From contig CAVQEG010000001.1 in assembly GCA_963711465.1 (NCBI GenBank), positions 2,914,001-2,978,000 of the forward strand: a stretch of 64,000 bases of DNA, written 5' to 3'. The notes below the pieces were generated by a model. It was not told the DNA's origin, searched no databases, and saw only the letters and a program-made list of their open reading frames with translations. Shown piece by piece: positions 7,845 to 16,934 of this stretch. Source of the stretch: CAVQEG01 sp963711465 (GTDB lineage Bacteria > Bacteroidota > Ignavibacteria > OLB7). The stretch's first letter is position 1, and the number at the start of each line of letters is the position of its first letter. The translations under genes were made by a program, and so were the position numbers.

Positions 7845-8722
7845 CGGCCCACAAAGATGTATTCGGAAACCGTTCGGCGCTTCGCGGCGGCATGAGTGCC
7901 GAAATGATATCGATGGTCGATTGCGTACACGGTCACGTCATGCTTCACCCGCCGCAGTAGAGATTCGATCGTCGCAACATCCGGAACTGCATTCGAGGAA
8001 TATGACAGCACGATATTCGAATCGGAGAACTTCTCGAATGTCTTCATTAATGCACCACCGGCCGTGGACTTATAGGAGAAGGGTGTGTGCTTCTTCTTCA
8101 GCTTTTTCGTCGTGGTGTTCTCGAGGATCGTCTGTTCTCTCCAGTACACAGCGAGCCCTTCGAGGAAATGATATCGCTTGACGTAGCAGTTGTCATCCTT
8201 CGGTGGCGCGTACGGAGGATCGAGATACACCACGTCGTGACCTGTCGGAACGTCCATGACGTCCAACGAGGCGACCGTGCATTTGCGCCCCTCGAACACG
8301 ACGGCGTTGTATTCCGCCACCGCCTCTGCAAAGTGTTCTCGGAGTGAGAGCCGCAGGTCCCGTCGTCCGTCGTCGTAACGCGCGCCGGCGAACGTGAAAA
8401 CGCCCCGCGGTTGTTTACGTGCTGCTGACAATTCCAGCGCGGCGATCGCGAGCGCCCGCTTGCCGCCGGTCATGAGATCGATGTGGGACCAGGCAGAATC
8501 GAGAAACGAGAGGTCGTCCGGCGTGAAGGATATCCCTTCGAACGTGCGTCGAATGAAGTCACGCGCGTCTAGCGACGGACCGGTCGTGATCGCCTCGACA
8601 TCCTCGCTCGTGAGTCTCACGCTCTGGTTCGCCACGGTCGCGTCGGCAATAACCCCGGGAAACGCGAGGAAGTTGTTCGATAAGACGGAGTATCCCAGCG
8701 CCTTCAGCAGGTAGGAAACCAC
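7841..8722 (-). CDS. D12-class adenine-N6 DNA methyltransferase, N-terminally truncated
   Basis: 293 residues from a GTG at 8722. The catalytic motif IV DPPY is at residues 168-171 (VVYLDPPYAPP). RYDDGRRDLRLSLREHF, KRYHFLEGLAVYW and SYSSNAVP are typical of this family. The usual N-terminus with the SAM-binding FxGxG motif is missing from this frame. Just upstream the same frame reads SGSGVVSYLL, and the neighbouring frame reads AAIDL, so a short deletion near 8733-8740 probably disrupted motif I. No start codon exists further upstream in frame. It pairs with the downstream nuclease, overlapping as ATGA. Probably a decaying modification gene. Confidence 0.75.
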   Translation of the reverse strand: MVSYLLKALGYSVLSNNFLAFPGVIADATVANQSVRLTSEDVEAITTGPSLDARDFIRRTFEGISFTPDDLSFLDSAWSHIDLMTGGKRALAIAALELSAARKQPRGVFTFAGARYDDGRRDLRLSLREHFAEAVAEYNAVVFEGRKCTVASLDVMDVPTGHDVVYLDPPYAPPKDDNCYVKRYHFLEGLAVYWREQTILENTTTKKLKKKHTPFSYKSTAGGALMKTFEKFSDSNIVLSYSSNAVPDVATIESLLRRVKHDVTVYAIDHRYHFGTHAAAKRRTVSEYIFVGR

Positions 8723-8916
8723 GCCGCTGCCGGAAGGTCGATCGCGGCCGTCTTCGACGTGACATGGGGTTCGAACCCGGGAAGGGGTCAGTCCGAATAA
8801 GATCGATTGGCAGTTCGCATCCGATGGTCCCCGGTGCAGGTAGTGAGGTTCTGCATCTTCGGCAGGTCCGGTATCCCTGGCGATCGATGCAAGTGGAAGT
8901 TGCGCTCACCTGCGCT

Positions 8917-9543
8917 CTACACCAACTCCTCCTTCTCCTTCACCTTGAGCGTCCCGTCGGACTCGACGTCGAGATCGTAGACGATCGGAATTCCCGTCGG
9001 AATATTCACGTTGGGAATCGTTTCGGGCGTGTGATTGTCGAGCACGAAGAGCAGCGCGCGCAGTGAATTGCCGTGGGCGACGACGAGCACGTTTTTTCCA
9101 TTCGCGAGGTCTTTGACGATATGCTCGCGGAAGTATGGCATTACCCGCTCGATGGTCATTTTCAGACTCTCGGCATCCTTTCCGGGAGGCGGCGTATCGT
9201 AGCTGCGCCGCCAGATATGCACCTGCTCCTTTCCGAATTTCTCCCGCATTTCATCCTTATTCAGCCCCTGCAGATCGCCGTAGTGGCGCTCGTTGAGCTG
9301 CCAGGCGCGCGTCACCGGCAGATCGCTCATTCCCGCCGTTTCGAGTGCAATTGCCGCGGTATTGATCGCGCGTTTGAGCACCGAGGTGTACACCACGTCG
9401 ATCTTCATTCCCTTCAGATGTTCGCCGGCGCGTCGCGCCTCCTCGCGTCCTTCGTCCGAGAGATCGATATCGACCCAGCCGGTGAATCGATTCTCGAGAT
9501 TCCACTGCGATTGTCCGTGACGAATGAGAATAAGTTTGGGCAT
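8917..9543 (-). CDS. gpmA: 2,3-bisphosphoglycerate-dependent phosphoglycerate mutase
   Basis: 208 residues. It interconverts 3- and 2-phosphoglycerate in glycolysis and gluconeogenesis. RHGQSQWN at residues 8-15 carries the phospho-accepting histidine. NERHYGDLQGLNK and the C-terminal HGNSLRALL with the second catalytic histidine are intact. The protein is about 40 residues shorter than the E. coli enzyme, as in many short-form dPGMs. It starts 14 bases after the mqnA stop, so the two are probably co-transcribed. Confidence 0.95.
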   Translation of the reverse strand: MPKLILIRHGQSQWNLENRFTGWVDIDLSDEGREEARRAGEHLKGMKIDVVYTSVLKRAINTAAIALETAGMSDLPVTRAWQLNERHYGDLQGLNKDEMREKFGKEQVHIWRRSYDTPPPGKDAESLKMTIERVMPYFREHIVKDLANGKNVLVVAHGNSLRALLFVLDNHTPETIPNVNIPTGIPIVYDLDVESDGTLKVKEKEELV

Positions 9544-9557
9544 GATTGAAATCGGAA

Positions 9558-10418
9558 TTATTGGGCCTTATCGGGCGGCGCTCCGCCGTCTTTCGATTGT
9601 TCCTTTTCGTCCTCGCGCGCAGCGCCGGCGGGCTCTCCGTCGGGAAGGAATTTCAACGCAGGAATATCCTGGATGCCGGCGTGGTAGAATGCGAAGCGGT
9701 AAAAGGCATCGAGCGCGGCCAGGTGCTCGGAGTCGAGCGTGAAGGTGATGTCGCCGCTGAGATACCGTTCGTACAGGCGACCAGCCGCGGTCGATTCCGG
9801 ATGTGCCGCCGCATCGCCGGCCAATTGCAGTACGGCCTGATCGCGAACCTCGATGAGTTCGCTCAGAACGGATTCGGGAATCTCATAGGTGCGGCCCCAG
9901 AGCACCATGTACGGCAGCGGTTCACCGGTCAGATCCTCCCACTCATCGCTCAGGTCGAGCGCCGCCTGGTGCTCGAGTGTTCCGAAGGCGGCGTCATCGC
10001 CGACGAGCAGGGCGGCATCAGCGGCGGCGAGCATGTCGGCGAGCGTCGCGTCGGTGGGAACGGGGATGAGGGCGGGCTCGATCTCGTGCTTCTCCTGCAT
10101 GACGATGCGGGCGACGAGTGCTTCGGATGAGCGCGGATCTTTGACGGCGATCGACTCGACGCCGACGAGGCCGCGATTGAAGGCGAGGCGGACGACGCCG
10201 GAAAAGCCGCGCGTCATGATCGCCACGCCGGGCACGAGCGAGTACTCTACGACGCCGAGGTTGCGCCCGTAGGCGATCGGCGGGGTCATGACGATCTGTG
10301 CTTCACCCGATATGAGCAGTTCACCCGGATCGTCGGCTGCGACGACGTCCCACCCTCGAGAGGCGAGGGCGTTGGCGATCGGAGCGGTGAGGAATTCGTG
10401 TCTGTAAGCGAATCGCAT
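9558..10418 (-). CDS. mqnA: MqnA-like chorismate dehydratase (futalosine menaquinone pathway)
   Basis: 286 residues from MRFAYRHEFLTAPI. The fold is that of a periplasmic-binding-protein-like MqnA/MqnD enzyme: VMTPPIAYGRNLG, YSLVPGVAIMTRGFSGVV, ALLVGDDAAFG, and LDLSDEWEDLTGEPLPYMVLWG, the signature of MqnA. MqnA converts chorismate to 3-enolpyruvyl-benzoate, the first step of futalosine-dependent menaquinone synthesis. The family is confident; MqnA against MqnD rests on the LDLSDEW-type segment. A charged tail (about 30 residues) follows the domain. No strong Shine-Dalgarno. The gene shares a transcription unit with gpmA. Confidence 0.8.
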   Translation of the reverse strand: MRFAYRHEFLTAPIANALASRGWDVVAADDPGELLISGEAQIVMTPPIAYGRNLGVVEYSLVPGVAIMTRGFSGVVRLAFNRGLVGVESIAVKDPRSSEALVARIVMQEKHEIEPALIPVPTDATLADMLAAADAALLVGDDAAFGTLEHQAALDLSDEWEDLTGEPLPYMVLWGRTYEIPESVLSELIEVRDQAVLQLAGDAAAHPESTAAGRLYERYLSGDITFTLDSEHLAALDAFYRFAFYHAGIQDIPALKFLPDGEPAGAAREDEKEQSKDGGAPPDKAQ

Positions 10419-10653
10419 GGTATGCTCTGAATTGGAGGTCGACGCGCGGTCCGGGGTGGGATCGAAGTCCGTGGGAAGCTCGGACCCGAGGGATCGCTGG
10501 GGACTGAGGTCAGCTCGAGTTCCAGAGAGGGCGCTATCGCAACGAATCCTCGGAACCTGCCGCCCCCCGCTGTACGAGGCCCGAAGGGCCGCCCTCCCGT
10601 AGCCCACGACTAAGCCGTGGACACACGTTCAATACGCGGAGTATCGCGGGCGT
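10419..10653. other. Spacer between ackA and mqnA with small hairpins
   Basis: Two short stems, GGCCC-GAA-GGGCC at 10578-10590 and CCACG/CGTGG at 10604-10620, lie downstream of ackA on the minus strand. Neither is followed by a T-run. They may end ackA transcription. Confidence 0.3.
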
Positions 10654-11904
10654 TCACGCGGCGGGCAATTCGATGTGTTCCACGAGGCGGCAGGTGTCGC
10701 GGGCGATCAGAAGCTCCTCGTCGGTCGGAATCACGTACGCCTTGAGCGTCGAGTCGTCGGTGGAGATTGCGCCTTCGCTGCGATCGACCATTCGCTCGTT
10801 ACGCTCCGGATCGAGTCGCAGTCCCACCCAGTCCATATCGCGGAGGATTCGCTCGCGGATCTCGGGAGAATTCTCACCGATACCTCCACCGAACACCACC
10901 GCGTCGGCCCCGTTCATTTCCACAAGATATGCGCCGATGTACTTGCGAACGCGTTCGACGAAGATGTCGATCGCCAGCCGCGCGCGGCGGTCTCCGCTCT
11001 CGTGCTCCTCCTCCAGCAGTTCGCGCATGTCGTTGGTCAGTCCGCTGATTCCCAGCAGTCCCGACTGCTTGTTGAGAATCGTGTCGAACTGCTGAACCGA
11101 AAAGCCCTCTTTGCCGATCAGGTACTCGATGATCGCCGGATCGATGTCGCCCGATCGCGTTCCCATCACCAGTCCCTCCAGCGGCGTCATGCCCATCGAG
11201 GTATCGAGCGACTGGCCGCCGCGGATCGCCGTCGCGGAGCATCCGTTGCCCAGATGCAGCGTGATGATGTTCACCCGACCGCGTTCGATTCCGAGCATCG
11301 TGCGGTAGCGGTAGGCCATCGACCGATGCGAGGTTCCGTGGAAACCGTAGCGTCGAATCTTATGGCGGCGGTAGTACTGGTAGGGCAGTGCGTAGAGGTA
11401 GGCGCGCTCGGGCATCGAGTGGTGGAACGACGTGTCGAAGACCGCGGCCTGCGGAACCCCGGCGCCGAGGATCTCCGTGATCGCCCGGATTCCCTTCAGG
11501 TTCTCCGGATTGTGCAGCGGTGCCAGCTCGATACACTCCTCGATACCCTCGATCACCTCGGGGGTGATCATCGTCGAGGCGGTGAACTTCTCACCGCCGT
11601 GCGTCACGCGATGTCCGACCGCGGCGATGTCGGCCAGTGAGGAGAGCTCCGGGATGTCGGATTCGGGCGAGATCAGCCATCGCAGCGCGATGTCGATCGC
11701 CGCGCGGTGATCGCGGACCGGCTGTGCGTTGCGCGTGACGCGCCCCACGCCGTTCTCGAATCGCAGCAGACCCTGCGAGCCGATCCGCTCGATGAGTCCC
11801 CGCGCCAGGCGCCGATCGGTGTTCGTTGCCAGCTTCTCGGGATCGGTGTCGATCAGCTGGAATTTGAGGGAGGAGCTTCCGGAGTTGAGAACGAGGATAT
11901 ACAT
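10654..11904 (-). CDS. ackA: Acetate kinase
   Basis: 416 residues from MYILVLNSGSSSLKFQL. Hallmarks of AckA are present: the N-terminal NSGSSSLK phosphate loop, GHRVTHGGEKF, VFDTSFHHSMP, GFHGTSH, LGNGCSATAI, FGGGIGEN. It interconverts acetate/ATP and acetyl phosphate/ADP. No phosphotransacetylase (pta) is visible next to it. The next gene upstream is nuoI on the same strand, separated by a terminator-like hairpin at 11984-12011. Confidence 0.95.
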   Translation of the reverse strand: MYILVLNSGSSSLKFQLIDTDPEKLATNTDRRLARGLIERIGSQGLLRFENGVGRVTRNAQPVRDHRAAIDIALRWLISPESDIPELSSLADIAAVGHRVTHGGEKFTASTMITPEVIEGIEECIELAPLHNPENLKGIRAITEILGAGVPQAAVFDTSFHHSMPERAYLYALPYQYYRRHKIRRYGFHGTSHRSMAYRYRTMLGIERGRVNIITLHLGNGCSATAIRGGQSLDTSMGMTPLEGLVMGTRSGDIDPAIIEYLIGKEGFSVQQFDTILNKQSGLLGISGLTNDMRELLEEEHESGDRRARLAIDIFVERVRKYIGAYLVEMNGADAVVFGGGIGENSPEIRERILRDMDWVGLRLDPERNERMVDRSEGAISTDDSTLKAYVIPTDEELLIARDTCRLVEHIELPAA

Positions 11905-11983
11905 GGTAGCCGAATCGATGCGCATCCTCGCCGGAGAATGCGAGCGGTTGAGGGGCTGATGATCGCCGACGGACAAAACGCGA

Positions 11984-12011
11984 CGGCCCCCGCCGGACTC
12001 GGCAGGGGCCG
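11984..12011 (-). terminator. Hairpin terminator after nuoI
   Basis: CGGCCCCTGCCG-AGTC-CGGCGGGGGCCG on the minus strand, just past the nuoI stop, with a nearby short T-run (GTTTTG). One mismatch in the stem. Confidence 0.65.
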
Positions 12012-12031
12012 CGTGATTCGTTCGACGACTC

Positions 12032-12577
12032 CTACGACGGTATAGTCTTCGGCCCGCCGGCGTAGTGCGCCTTGTATTCGCGCAGCCACTCGAGCCGTTC
12101 CTGCAGTTCGGTGACCGGAATCAGCAGCCGGTCCTTGCCGAAGATCGCGTCCTCCGGCGTATCGAAGACCAGCTCGTAGTCTTTCGACATCACGATCGCC
12201 TCCTCCGGGCAGACCTCTTCGCAGTAACCGCAGAAGATGCAGCGGAGCATGTTGATCTCGAACTTCTCCGGGTAGCGTTCCTTCTCGCGGTCGGTCTCGG
12301 CCGCCTGCACTTCGATGGCGATCGCCGGACAGACGCGCGAGCAGAGTCCGCACGCCACACACCGCTCACCCGATTCCTCCTCGACCAGCACCGGGCGCCC
12401 GCGGTAGCCGGCACCGATGTCGGCCCGCTGCTCCGGGTACTGCCGCGTGAACCGCGGCTGCAGCATCTGCTTGAACGTCAACCCGAGTCCCTTGGCGATC
12501 TCCGGCAGGTAGAGCTTCTCCCAGAAGGTCAGCTTCTCGACGTGCTTTGTCTGGACCGTCTTTTCCTTCGTTGCCAT
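12032..12577 (-). CDS. nuoI: NADH-quinone oxidoreductase subunit I
   Basis: 181 residues. Two 4Fe-4S ferredoxin motifs are complete: CVACGLCSRVCP (Cys73, 76, 79, 83) and CIFCGYCEEVCP (Cys113, 116, 119, 123). They hold clusters N6a and N6b in the peripheral arm of respiratory complex I. The gene follows nuoH on the same strand with a gap of about 100 bases. The order is nuoG-nuoH-nuoI; the other subunits are not here apart from nuoA-nuoB at 36.4 kb. Confidence 0.95.
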   Translation of the reverse strand: MATKEKTVQTKHVEKLTFWEKLYLPEIAKGLGLTFKQMLQPRFTRQYPEQRADIGAGYRGRPVLVEEESGERCVACGLCSRVCPAIAIEVQAAETDREKERYPEKFEINMLRCIFCGYCEEVCPEEAIVMSKDYELVFDTPEDAIFGKDRLLIPVTELQERLEWLREYKAHYAGGPKTIPS

Positions 12578-12680
12578 ATCGGTCAGTCTGTGTTGAATTC
12601 AAATTCTCTCATGTCATACCGCCCCCGTAATGCGGGCGCATTATCGGGATCGCACCGGCCGGCCCGTCAATCGGCCCCCA

Positions 12681-13736
12681 TCAATTCGCCAGCGCCATGA
12701 TGATCGCCGTGACGACCGCGTTGGCCAGAGCGAGGGGGAACATCACCTTCCACCCGAGGTTCATCAGCTGATCGTAGCGGAAGCGGGGGATCGACCAGCG
12801 CACCCAGATGAAGAAGAAGATGAAGAACACCGTCTTGACCAGCAGGGTGAGGAACTGGACGATCGCAAGAATGATTCCGTGGTCGTGGAAGAACGCCAGG
12901 TCCTGGATCCACGGCAGGTTGTAGCCGCCGAAGTAGAGCGTGGAGACGAGCGCGGACATCATGATCACGTTGCCGTACTCGCCGAGGAAGAAGAGGCCGA
13001 ACTTGAGGCCGGAGTACTCGGTATGGAATCCGCCGACGAGCTCCGGTTCGGCCTCGGCAAGATCGAACGGTGCGCGATTGGTTTCGGCGAAGGCGGCGAC
13101 GAGGAAGAGAATGAATCCGGCCGGCTGAATGAAGATGTTCCACGTCGGCAGCCAGCCGAACCAGTAGCCGCTCTGTGCCGAGGCGATCGCCGGCAGATCG
13201 AGCGTACCCATCACGAGCATGATTCCGACGAGCGACAGGCCCATCGACAGTTCGTAGCTGATCATCTGCGCCGAGCTGCGCAGTCCGCCGAGCAGCGAGT
13301 ACTTGTTGTTCGACGCCCAACCGGCGAGGGTGATGCCGTAGACGCCGACGGAGCTCATCGCCAGCAGGAAGAGCAGGCCGACGTTGAGTCCCGAGGCCAC
13401 CACCGGCGCGATCAGCTTGTCGCCGATCTGGAAAGGAGCGGCGAACGGGATGAACGCCCAGACGGCAATTGCCACCGAGATGGTGATGATCGGCGCCAGC
13501 AGGTGGAACGTGTAGCTGGCGGCGGTGGGAACGATATCCTCCTTGAGCACCAGCTTCAGCACGTCGGCGAAGGACTGCAGCGATCCGCCCCAGCCGACCC
13601 GATTGGGTCCGATGCGGTTCTGAATCCATGCCGACACCTTCCGTTCCATCAGCACGACGTAGGCCGCGCCGATCAGGAAGATGTTCAGCACCACGAAGAT
13701 CTTAACGAGCAGAATTACGAAGTCGAGCAGACTCAT
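12681..13736 (-). CDS. nuoH: NADH-quinone oxidoreductase subunit H
   Basis: 351 residues with about eight hydrophobic segments. Family signatures are present: RIGPNRVGWGGSLQSFADVLK near the quinone site (residues 40-60) and the acidic EAEPELVGGFHTEYSG loop. It forms the membrane foot that joins the peripheral arm to the proton-pumping arm. Start at ATG 13736; nuoG ends 54 bases upstream across a short CA repeat. Confidence 0.95.
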   Translation of the reverse strand: MSLLDFVILLVKIFVVLNIFLIGAAYVVLMERKVSAWIQNRIGPNRVGWGGSLQSFADVLKLVLKEDIVPTAASYTFHLLAPIITISVAIAVWAFIPFAAPFQIGDKLIAPVVASGLNVGLLFLLAMSSVGVYGITLAGWASNNKYSLLGGLRSSAQMISYELSMGLSLVGIMLVMGTLDLPAIASAQSGYWFGWLPTWNIFIQPAGFILFLVAAFAETNRAPFDLAEAEPELVGGFHTEYSGLKFGLFFLGEYGNVIMMSALVSTLYFGGYNLPWIQDLAFFHDHGIILAIVQFLTLLVKTVFFIFFFIWVRWSIPRFRYDQLMNLGWKVMFPLALANAVVTAIIMALAN

Positions 13737-13790
13737 CGAGGCTCAGGTCTCGGTTGGTTGGGGTTCACACACACACATCTGGCCGTTGGC

Positions 13791-15542
13791 TCATCCCATC
13801 TTCTCGTCGGCCATGGTCTGCGGGCGCAGATCGTGGGCCACGTAGGTAACGCCGTGGGGGGTCGGCCGCTGACCGCGACCGAGCTCGATACCGTGGAATT
13901 CATCCAGTCGATCGTAGCTCATGGCATGGAAGGGCTCGAGCTTTCCGGCGATTTCCTCGAACACATCCTCGGCCCAGCGGTAGTTCCAGTTGGCGCCCAT
14001 CTGCCGGGCGAGCGAGGTGAGGATCTGCCAGGCGGGTTTGCAGTCACGCCGATCGCCATGGGTCCAGCGATCGTTGTAGGCGCCGAACTTATCGAGTCGC
14101 GACATCCGGAGGCCCATCACCCGTTCGTTCTCCTGTGTGACGACGGCCGGCACGAAGTGCTGGACCATGCCGTTGCCGTTGACGAAGGTGCCTTCCTTCT
14201 CGGCGTAGGACGAGGTCGGGAGGATGACGTCGGCCATGGCGCTCAGCGGCGTATGGTTGGAGGCATGGACGATGAGGAATTCGAGCTTCGCCAGCTCCGA
14301 CTCGAGGGCGCTGGTGAGCGGCAGATTCTGATCGAGCACGACGAGTCCTCGGATACGTCCGTTGCGGATGGCCTCGACGATCTCGGCGGCCGTGATTCCG
14401 CCGCGCTCGGTGCCGGCTCCGACGGCGCGCGCGCCACGGGCGTTCGGCGTCCGGTCGGCCATGCGCAGCTTCTTGTCGGCGAAGCCGCTGTCGACGTACT
14501 CGAGGAATCCGACGTTCTGCGAACCGACGATCTCGCGCGCCAGCCGGGCGAAGAGGTAGTTCTCCTCAACAGTGGCGAACGGGGAGGAGACGAAGAGGAT
14601 CTCGTTCGGCTTGACGGAATTCAGATGGGCGGCGGTGGTCGTAATCACATCCGACCAGCTGACCTCGATCTGCTCACCGCCGCCGCCGGCGCCCTCTTCG
14701 GCACGAATGACGGGACGTGTCACGCGGTTGTCGTTGACGTAGCGGTACTCACCGAGCCGCCCCGCATCGCACATCCAGTATTCGTTCACCTTCATATTGG
14801 TGCGCGGTTCCAGTCGAAGGATCTCGTTGTTGCGCACACCGACGTGGATATTGCATCCGCGGGCACAGCCGGGACAGATCGATTCGTTGAACGACATGTC
14901 CCACACGCGGGCGCGGAAGCGGAAGTCGCGCGAGGTAAGCGCGCCGACCGGGCAGATGTCGATCACATTCATCGAGTACGGTCCGTCGAGCTGTGTGCCG
15001 GGGAACGTCTCGATGGTGACGTGGTCGCCGCGGTTGACGAAGGTGAGCACCGGCTGTTCGGCGATCTCCTCTGCGAATCGGATGCAGCGCGAGCAGCTGA
15101 TGCAGCGCTCGGCGTCGAAGAGCACTTCCGGTCCGAGCGGAACACGCTTGTCCTTCTGGACCTTTCGTTCGAGGAACCTGCTTTCACCGCTTCCGTGGGA
15201 GAAAGCGTAGTCCTGCAGCTTGCACTGGCCCGCCTCGTCGCAGATCGGACAGTCGAGCGGGTGGTTGATCAGCAGGAACTCCATGATCGCCTCGCGGCCC
15301 TTGACCACACGCTCGTTGTTCGTGTGGACGACCTGACCGTCGGCGGAGAGTGTGGAGCAGGCGATGGAGAGCTTCGGGACCTTATCGATCTCCACGAAGC
15401 ACATGCGGCAGTTGCCGGAGACCGACAGTGCGGGATGCCAGCAGAAGTGAGGAATTTCAATTCCGTTCTCCAGCGCGACTTCGATAATCGTCCGCCCGCC
15501 TTCGAATTCGATTTCCCGCCCGTCTATCGTGAACTTCGGCAT
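13791..15542 (-). CDS. nuoG: NADH-quinone oxidoreductase subunit G
   Basis: 583 residues from MPKFTIDGREIEFEGG; an open frame extends further upstream but lacks family features. N-terminal 2Fe-2S ferredoxin (Cys34, 45, 48, 62), His-type 4Fe-4S region (DCPICDEAGQCKLQDYAF), a CISCSRCIRF segment with VIDICPVGALTS, and the start of the molybdopterin-like domain with CPGCARGCN. It passes electrons through the complex I peripheral arm. It is shorter than the roughly 900-residue E. coli protein, as in many bacteria. It leads the nuoG-H-I unit. Confidence 0.93.
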   Translation of the reverse strand: MPKFTIDGREIEFEGGRTIIEVALENGIEIPHFCWHPALSVSGNCRMCFVEIDKVPKLSIACSTLSADGQVVHTNNERVVKGREAIMEFLLINHPLDCPICDEAGQCKLQDYAFSHGSGESRFLERKVQKDKRVPLGPEVLFDAERCISCSRCIRFAEEIAEQPVLTFVNRGDHVTIETFPGTQLDGPYSMNVIDICPVGALTSRDFRFRARVWDMSFNESICPGCARGCNIHVGVRNNEILRLEPRTNMKVNEYWMCDAGRLGEYRYVNDNRVTRPVIRAEEGAGGGGEQIEVSWSDVITTTAAHLNSVKPNEILFVSSPFATVEENYLFARLAREIVGSQNVGFLEYVDSGFADKKLRMADRTPNARGARAVGAGTERGGITAAEIVEAIRNGRIRGLVVLDQNLPLTSALESELAKLEFLIVHASNHTPLSAMADVILPTSSYAEKEGTFVNGNGMVQHFVPAVVTQENERVMGLRMSRLDKFGAYNDRWTHGDRRDCKPAWQILTSLARQMGANWNYRWAEDVFEEIAGKLEPFHAMSYDRLDEFHGIELGRGQRPTPHGVTYVAHDLRPQTMADEKMG

Positions 15543-15569
15543 GGGTAGTTCAATCCTGATAGTGAAACA

Positions 15570-15606
15570 CCCTCCGCACGGGCCCTCGGAACGGCCGTGC
15601 GAAGGG
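15570..15606 (-). terminator. Hairpin between the upstream hypothetical gene and nuoG
   Basis: CCCTTCGCACGGCC on one arm and GGCCCGTGCGGAGGG on the other, separated by GTTCCGA (minus strand); a short TGTTT follows. It probably ends transcription of the gene at 15670-16722 before nuoG. Confidence 0.55.
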
Positions 15607-15669
15607 TCAAAGCATCGAAAAATAACACCCGCTGCAGGACTGCGGAAGTTACAAAGCAATGGAGAGGCG

Positions 15670-16722
15670 CTATCTGCCGGAGCGCCGCTTGTAGAGCCAC
15701 CAGTGGCTGGCGATCGGCTTGATGGCGACGAACTCCTGTTCCGACGGAAAGGGGATCTCGTCGGCGGAGGTACTGTAGATGTAGCCGTAGGAACGCTCGC
15801 CGATCTCACCGGCGACGAGGAAGATCACGCCGGGGTAGCGCGGGTCGCGTTCGATGCGCCGGATGCCGAGCTGGCGGTCCAGGGCCACGAGCGACTCGCG
15901 ATCGACCTTGTAGAAGATCAGGTTGCCGTCGTCGATGTCGTCATCGAGCTCACGGTATTCGTCGAGCCCGAGCAGGTCGACGTCGCGCAGGCCGAAGAGG
16001 CGCCATTTGCGGGCGACGGCGAGCGTGGGCACGACGCGATCGGCGATCGACTCGTAGTGCTTCAGCAGACCACCCAGACTGTCATCGGAGAGGAGAATCC
16101 GTTGGAGGTCGGCGCGGAGGCGGCGGTAGTTCTCGACGGTGGTGTCGATGGTCTGGAGCGACTCCTCGAGCTGCCGCCGTTCGTTGCGGGTGGGGAAGGA
16201 TTCGATCGCCTCCATGCGCCAGATCGAATCGCCGGCGCAGAAGACATAGAGGTCCTCGTGGAGTTCGTCCGACAGCAGTCTGCAGTAGGCGACCACGTGG
16301 TGTCGTCCGTCGGAGCTCGGTGCGAGGTCGGGAATCGTATCGATGCGAACGGTGGTGCCGGGCGGGACGAATCCCTTGAAGCGGCCCGGGTTCGGATGCA
16401 GCAACTCGCCGACGAGTCGGGGGAAGAAGGCAGCGCGGTCGACCGAATCGTCGGACGAGGCGGTTTCGGTAAGGAAGGTGTAGACGACGCCGCGGGGCGT
16501 GGCGCTGCGGGGGAGATCCTGCGCATGCAGTTCCGCTCGCTGCAGCATCCAGATCGAACACAGGAGCGCCACGCCGGTGCCGAGCAGCAGCCGGAGCGAA
16601 CGCCCGCGCGGCAGCGATTGGCCCTCACAGGGAACTTCACCGCCAATCGCCGGGGCCTCTTCGTTCGCCGACTCCTCCTCGTTCGCCGACTTCCGGAGGT
16701 GCATCGCTTCTCGATCGAGCAT
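15670..16722 (-). CDS. Membrane-anchored or exported protein of unknown function
   Basis: 350 residues from the ATG at 16722, preceded by GGTGGGGGAACC. A charged cytoplasmic N-terminus (about 40 residues, repeated ANEEESANEE) comes before one hydrophobic segment (LRLLLGTGVALLCSIWMLQ), and then a long soluble domain of helices and strands with no cysteines of note after the start. I see no enzyme motif. It lies divergent to ispD. Family not recognised. An open frame continues upstream but is antisense to ispD, so I reject it. Confidence 0.6.
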   Translation of the reverse strand: MLDREAMHLRKSANEEESANEEAPAIGGEVPCEGQSLPRGRSLRLLLGTGVALLCSIWMLQRAELHAQDLPRSATPRGVVYTFLTETASSDDSVDRAAFFPRLVGELLHPNPGRFKGFVPPGTTVRIDTIPDLAPSSDGRHHVVAYCRLLSDELHEDLYVFCAGDSIWRMEAIESFPTRNERRQLEESLQTIDTTVENYRRLRADLQRILLSDDSLGGLLKHYESIADRVVPTLAVARKWRLFGLRDVDLLGLDEYRELDDDIDDGNLIFYKVDRESLVALDRQLGIRRIERDPRYPGVIFLVAGEIGERSYGYIYSTSADEIPFPSEQEFVAIKPIASHWWLYKRRSGR

Positions 16723-16812
16723 GGTTCCCCCACCGAGCGGTGATTCACCGGCCTGCATCGATTCTCTGGTACGCACGAATTCCACGTTCCTGGCGGAACG
16801 CGCGTGCAGCGT

Positions 16813-16857
16813 CGACGGAATGGCCCGAGACGGAATGGCCCGAGACGGAATGGTGGG
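16813..16857. repeat. Three tandem 15-bp repeats before ispD
   Basis: GACGGAATGGCCCGA occurs twice in perfect tandem, followed by a third partial unit GACGGAATGG. It lies between two divergent genes, about 80 bases before the ispD start and just upstream of a TATCTTCGG element that resembles the -7 boxes seen elsewhere in the window. Confidence 0.8.
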
Positions 16858-16934
16858 GACCGCGCCCATGGGCAGGTCGAGGCGACGACGGGGTAGAGGT
16901 ATCTTCGGCATTGGAGACAAACCAGAATATCGGA

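Noticed and set aside
8761..8790. GGGTTCGAACCC like a tRNA T-arm near the methyltransferase start
   Set aside because: No matching acceptor or anticodon arm on either strand; probably chance or an old att-like remnant that cannot be shown.
12630..15548. Long plus-strand open frame (972 codons) across nuoH and nuoG
   Set aside because: It is antisense to genes with unmistakable complex I motifs; high GC codons create long open antisense frames, and its protein is an R/E/H/V-rich string with no domain.
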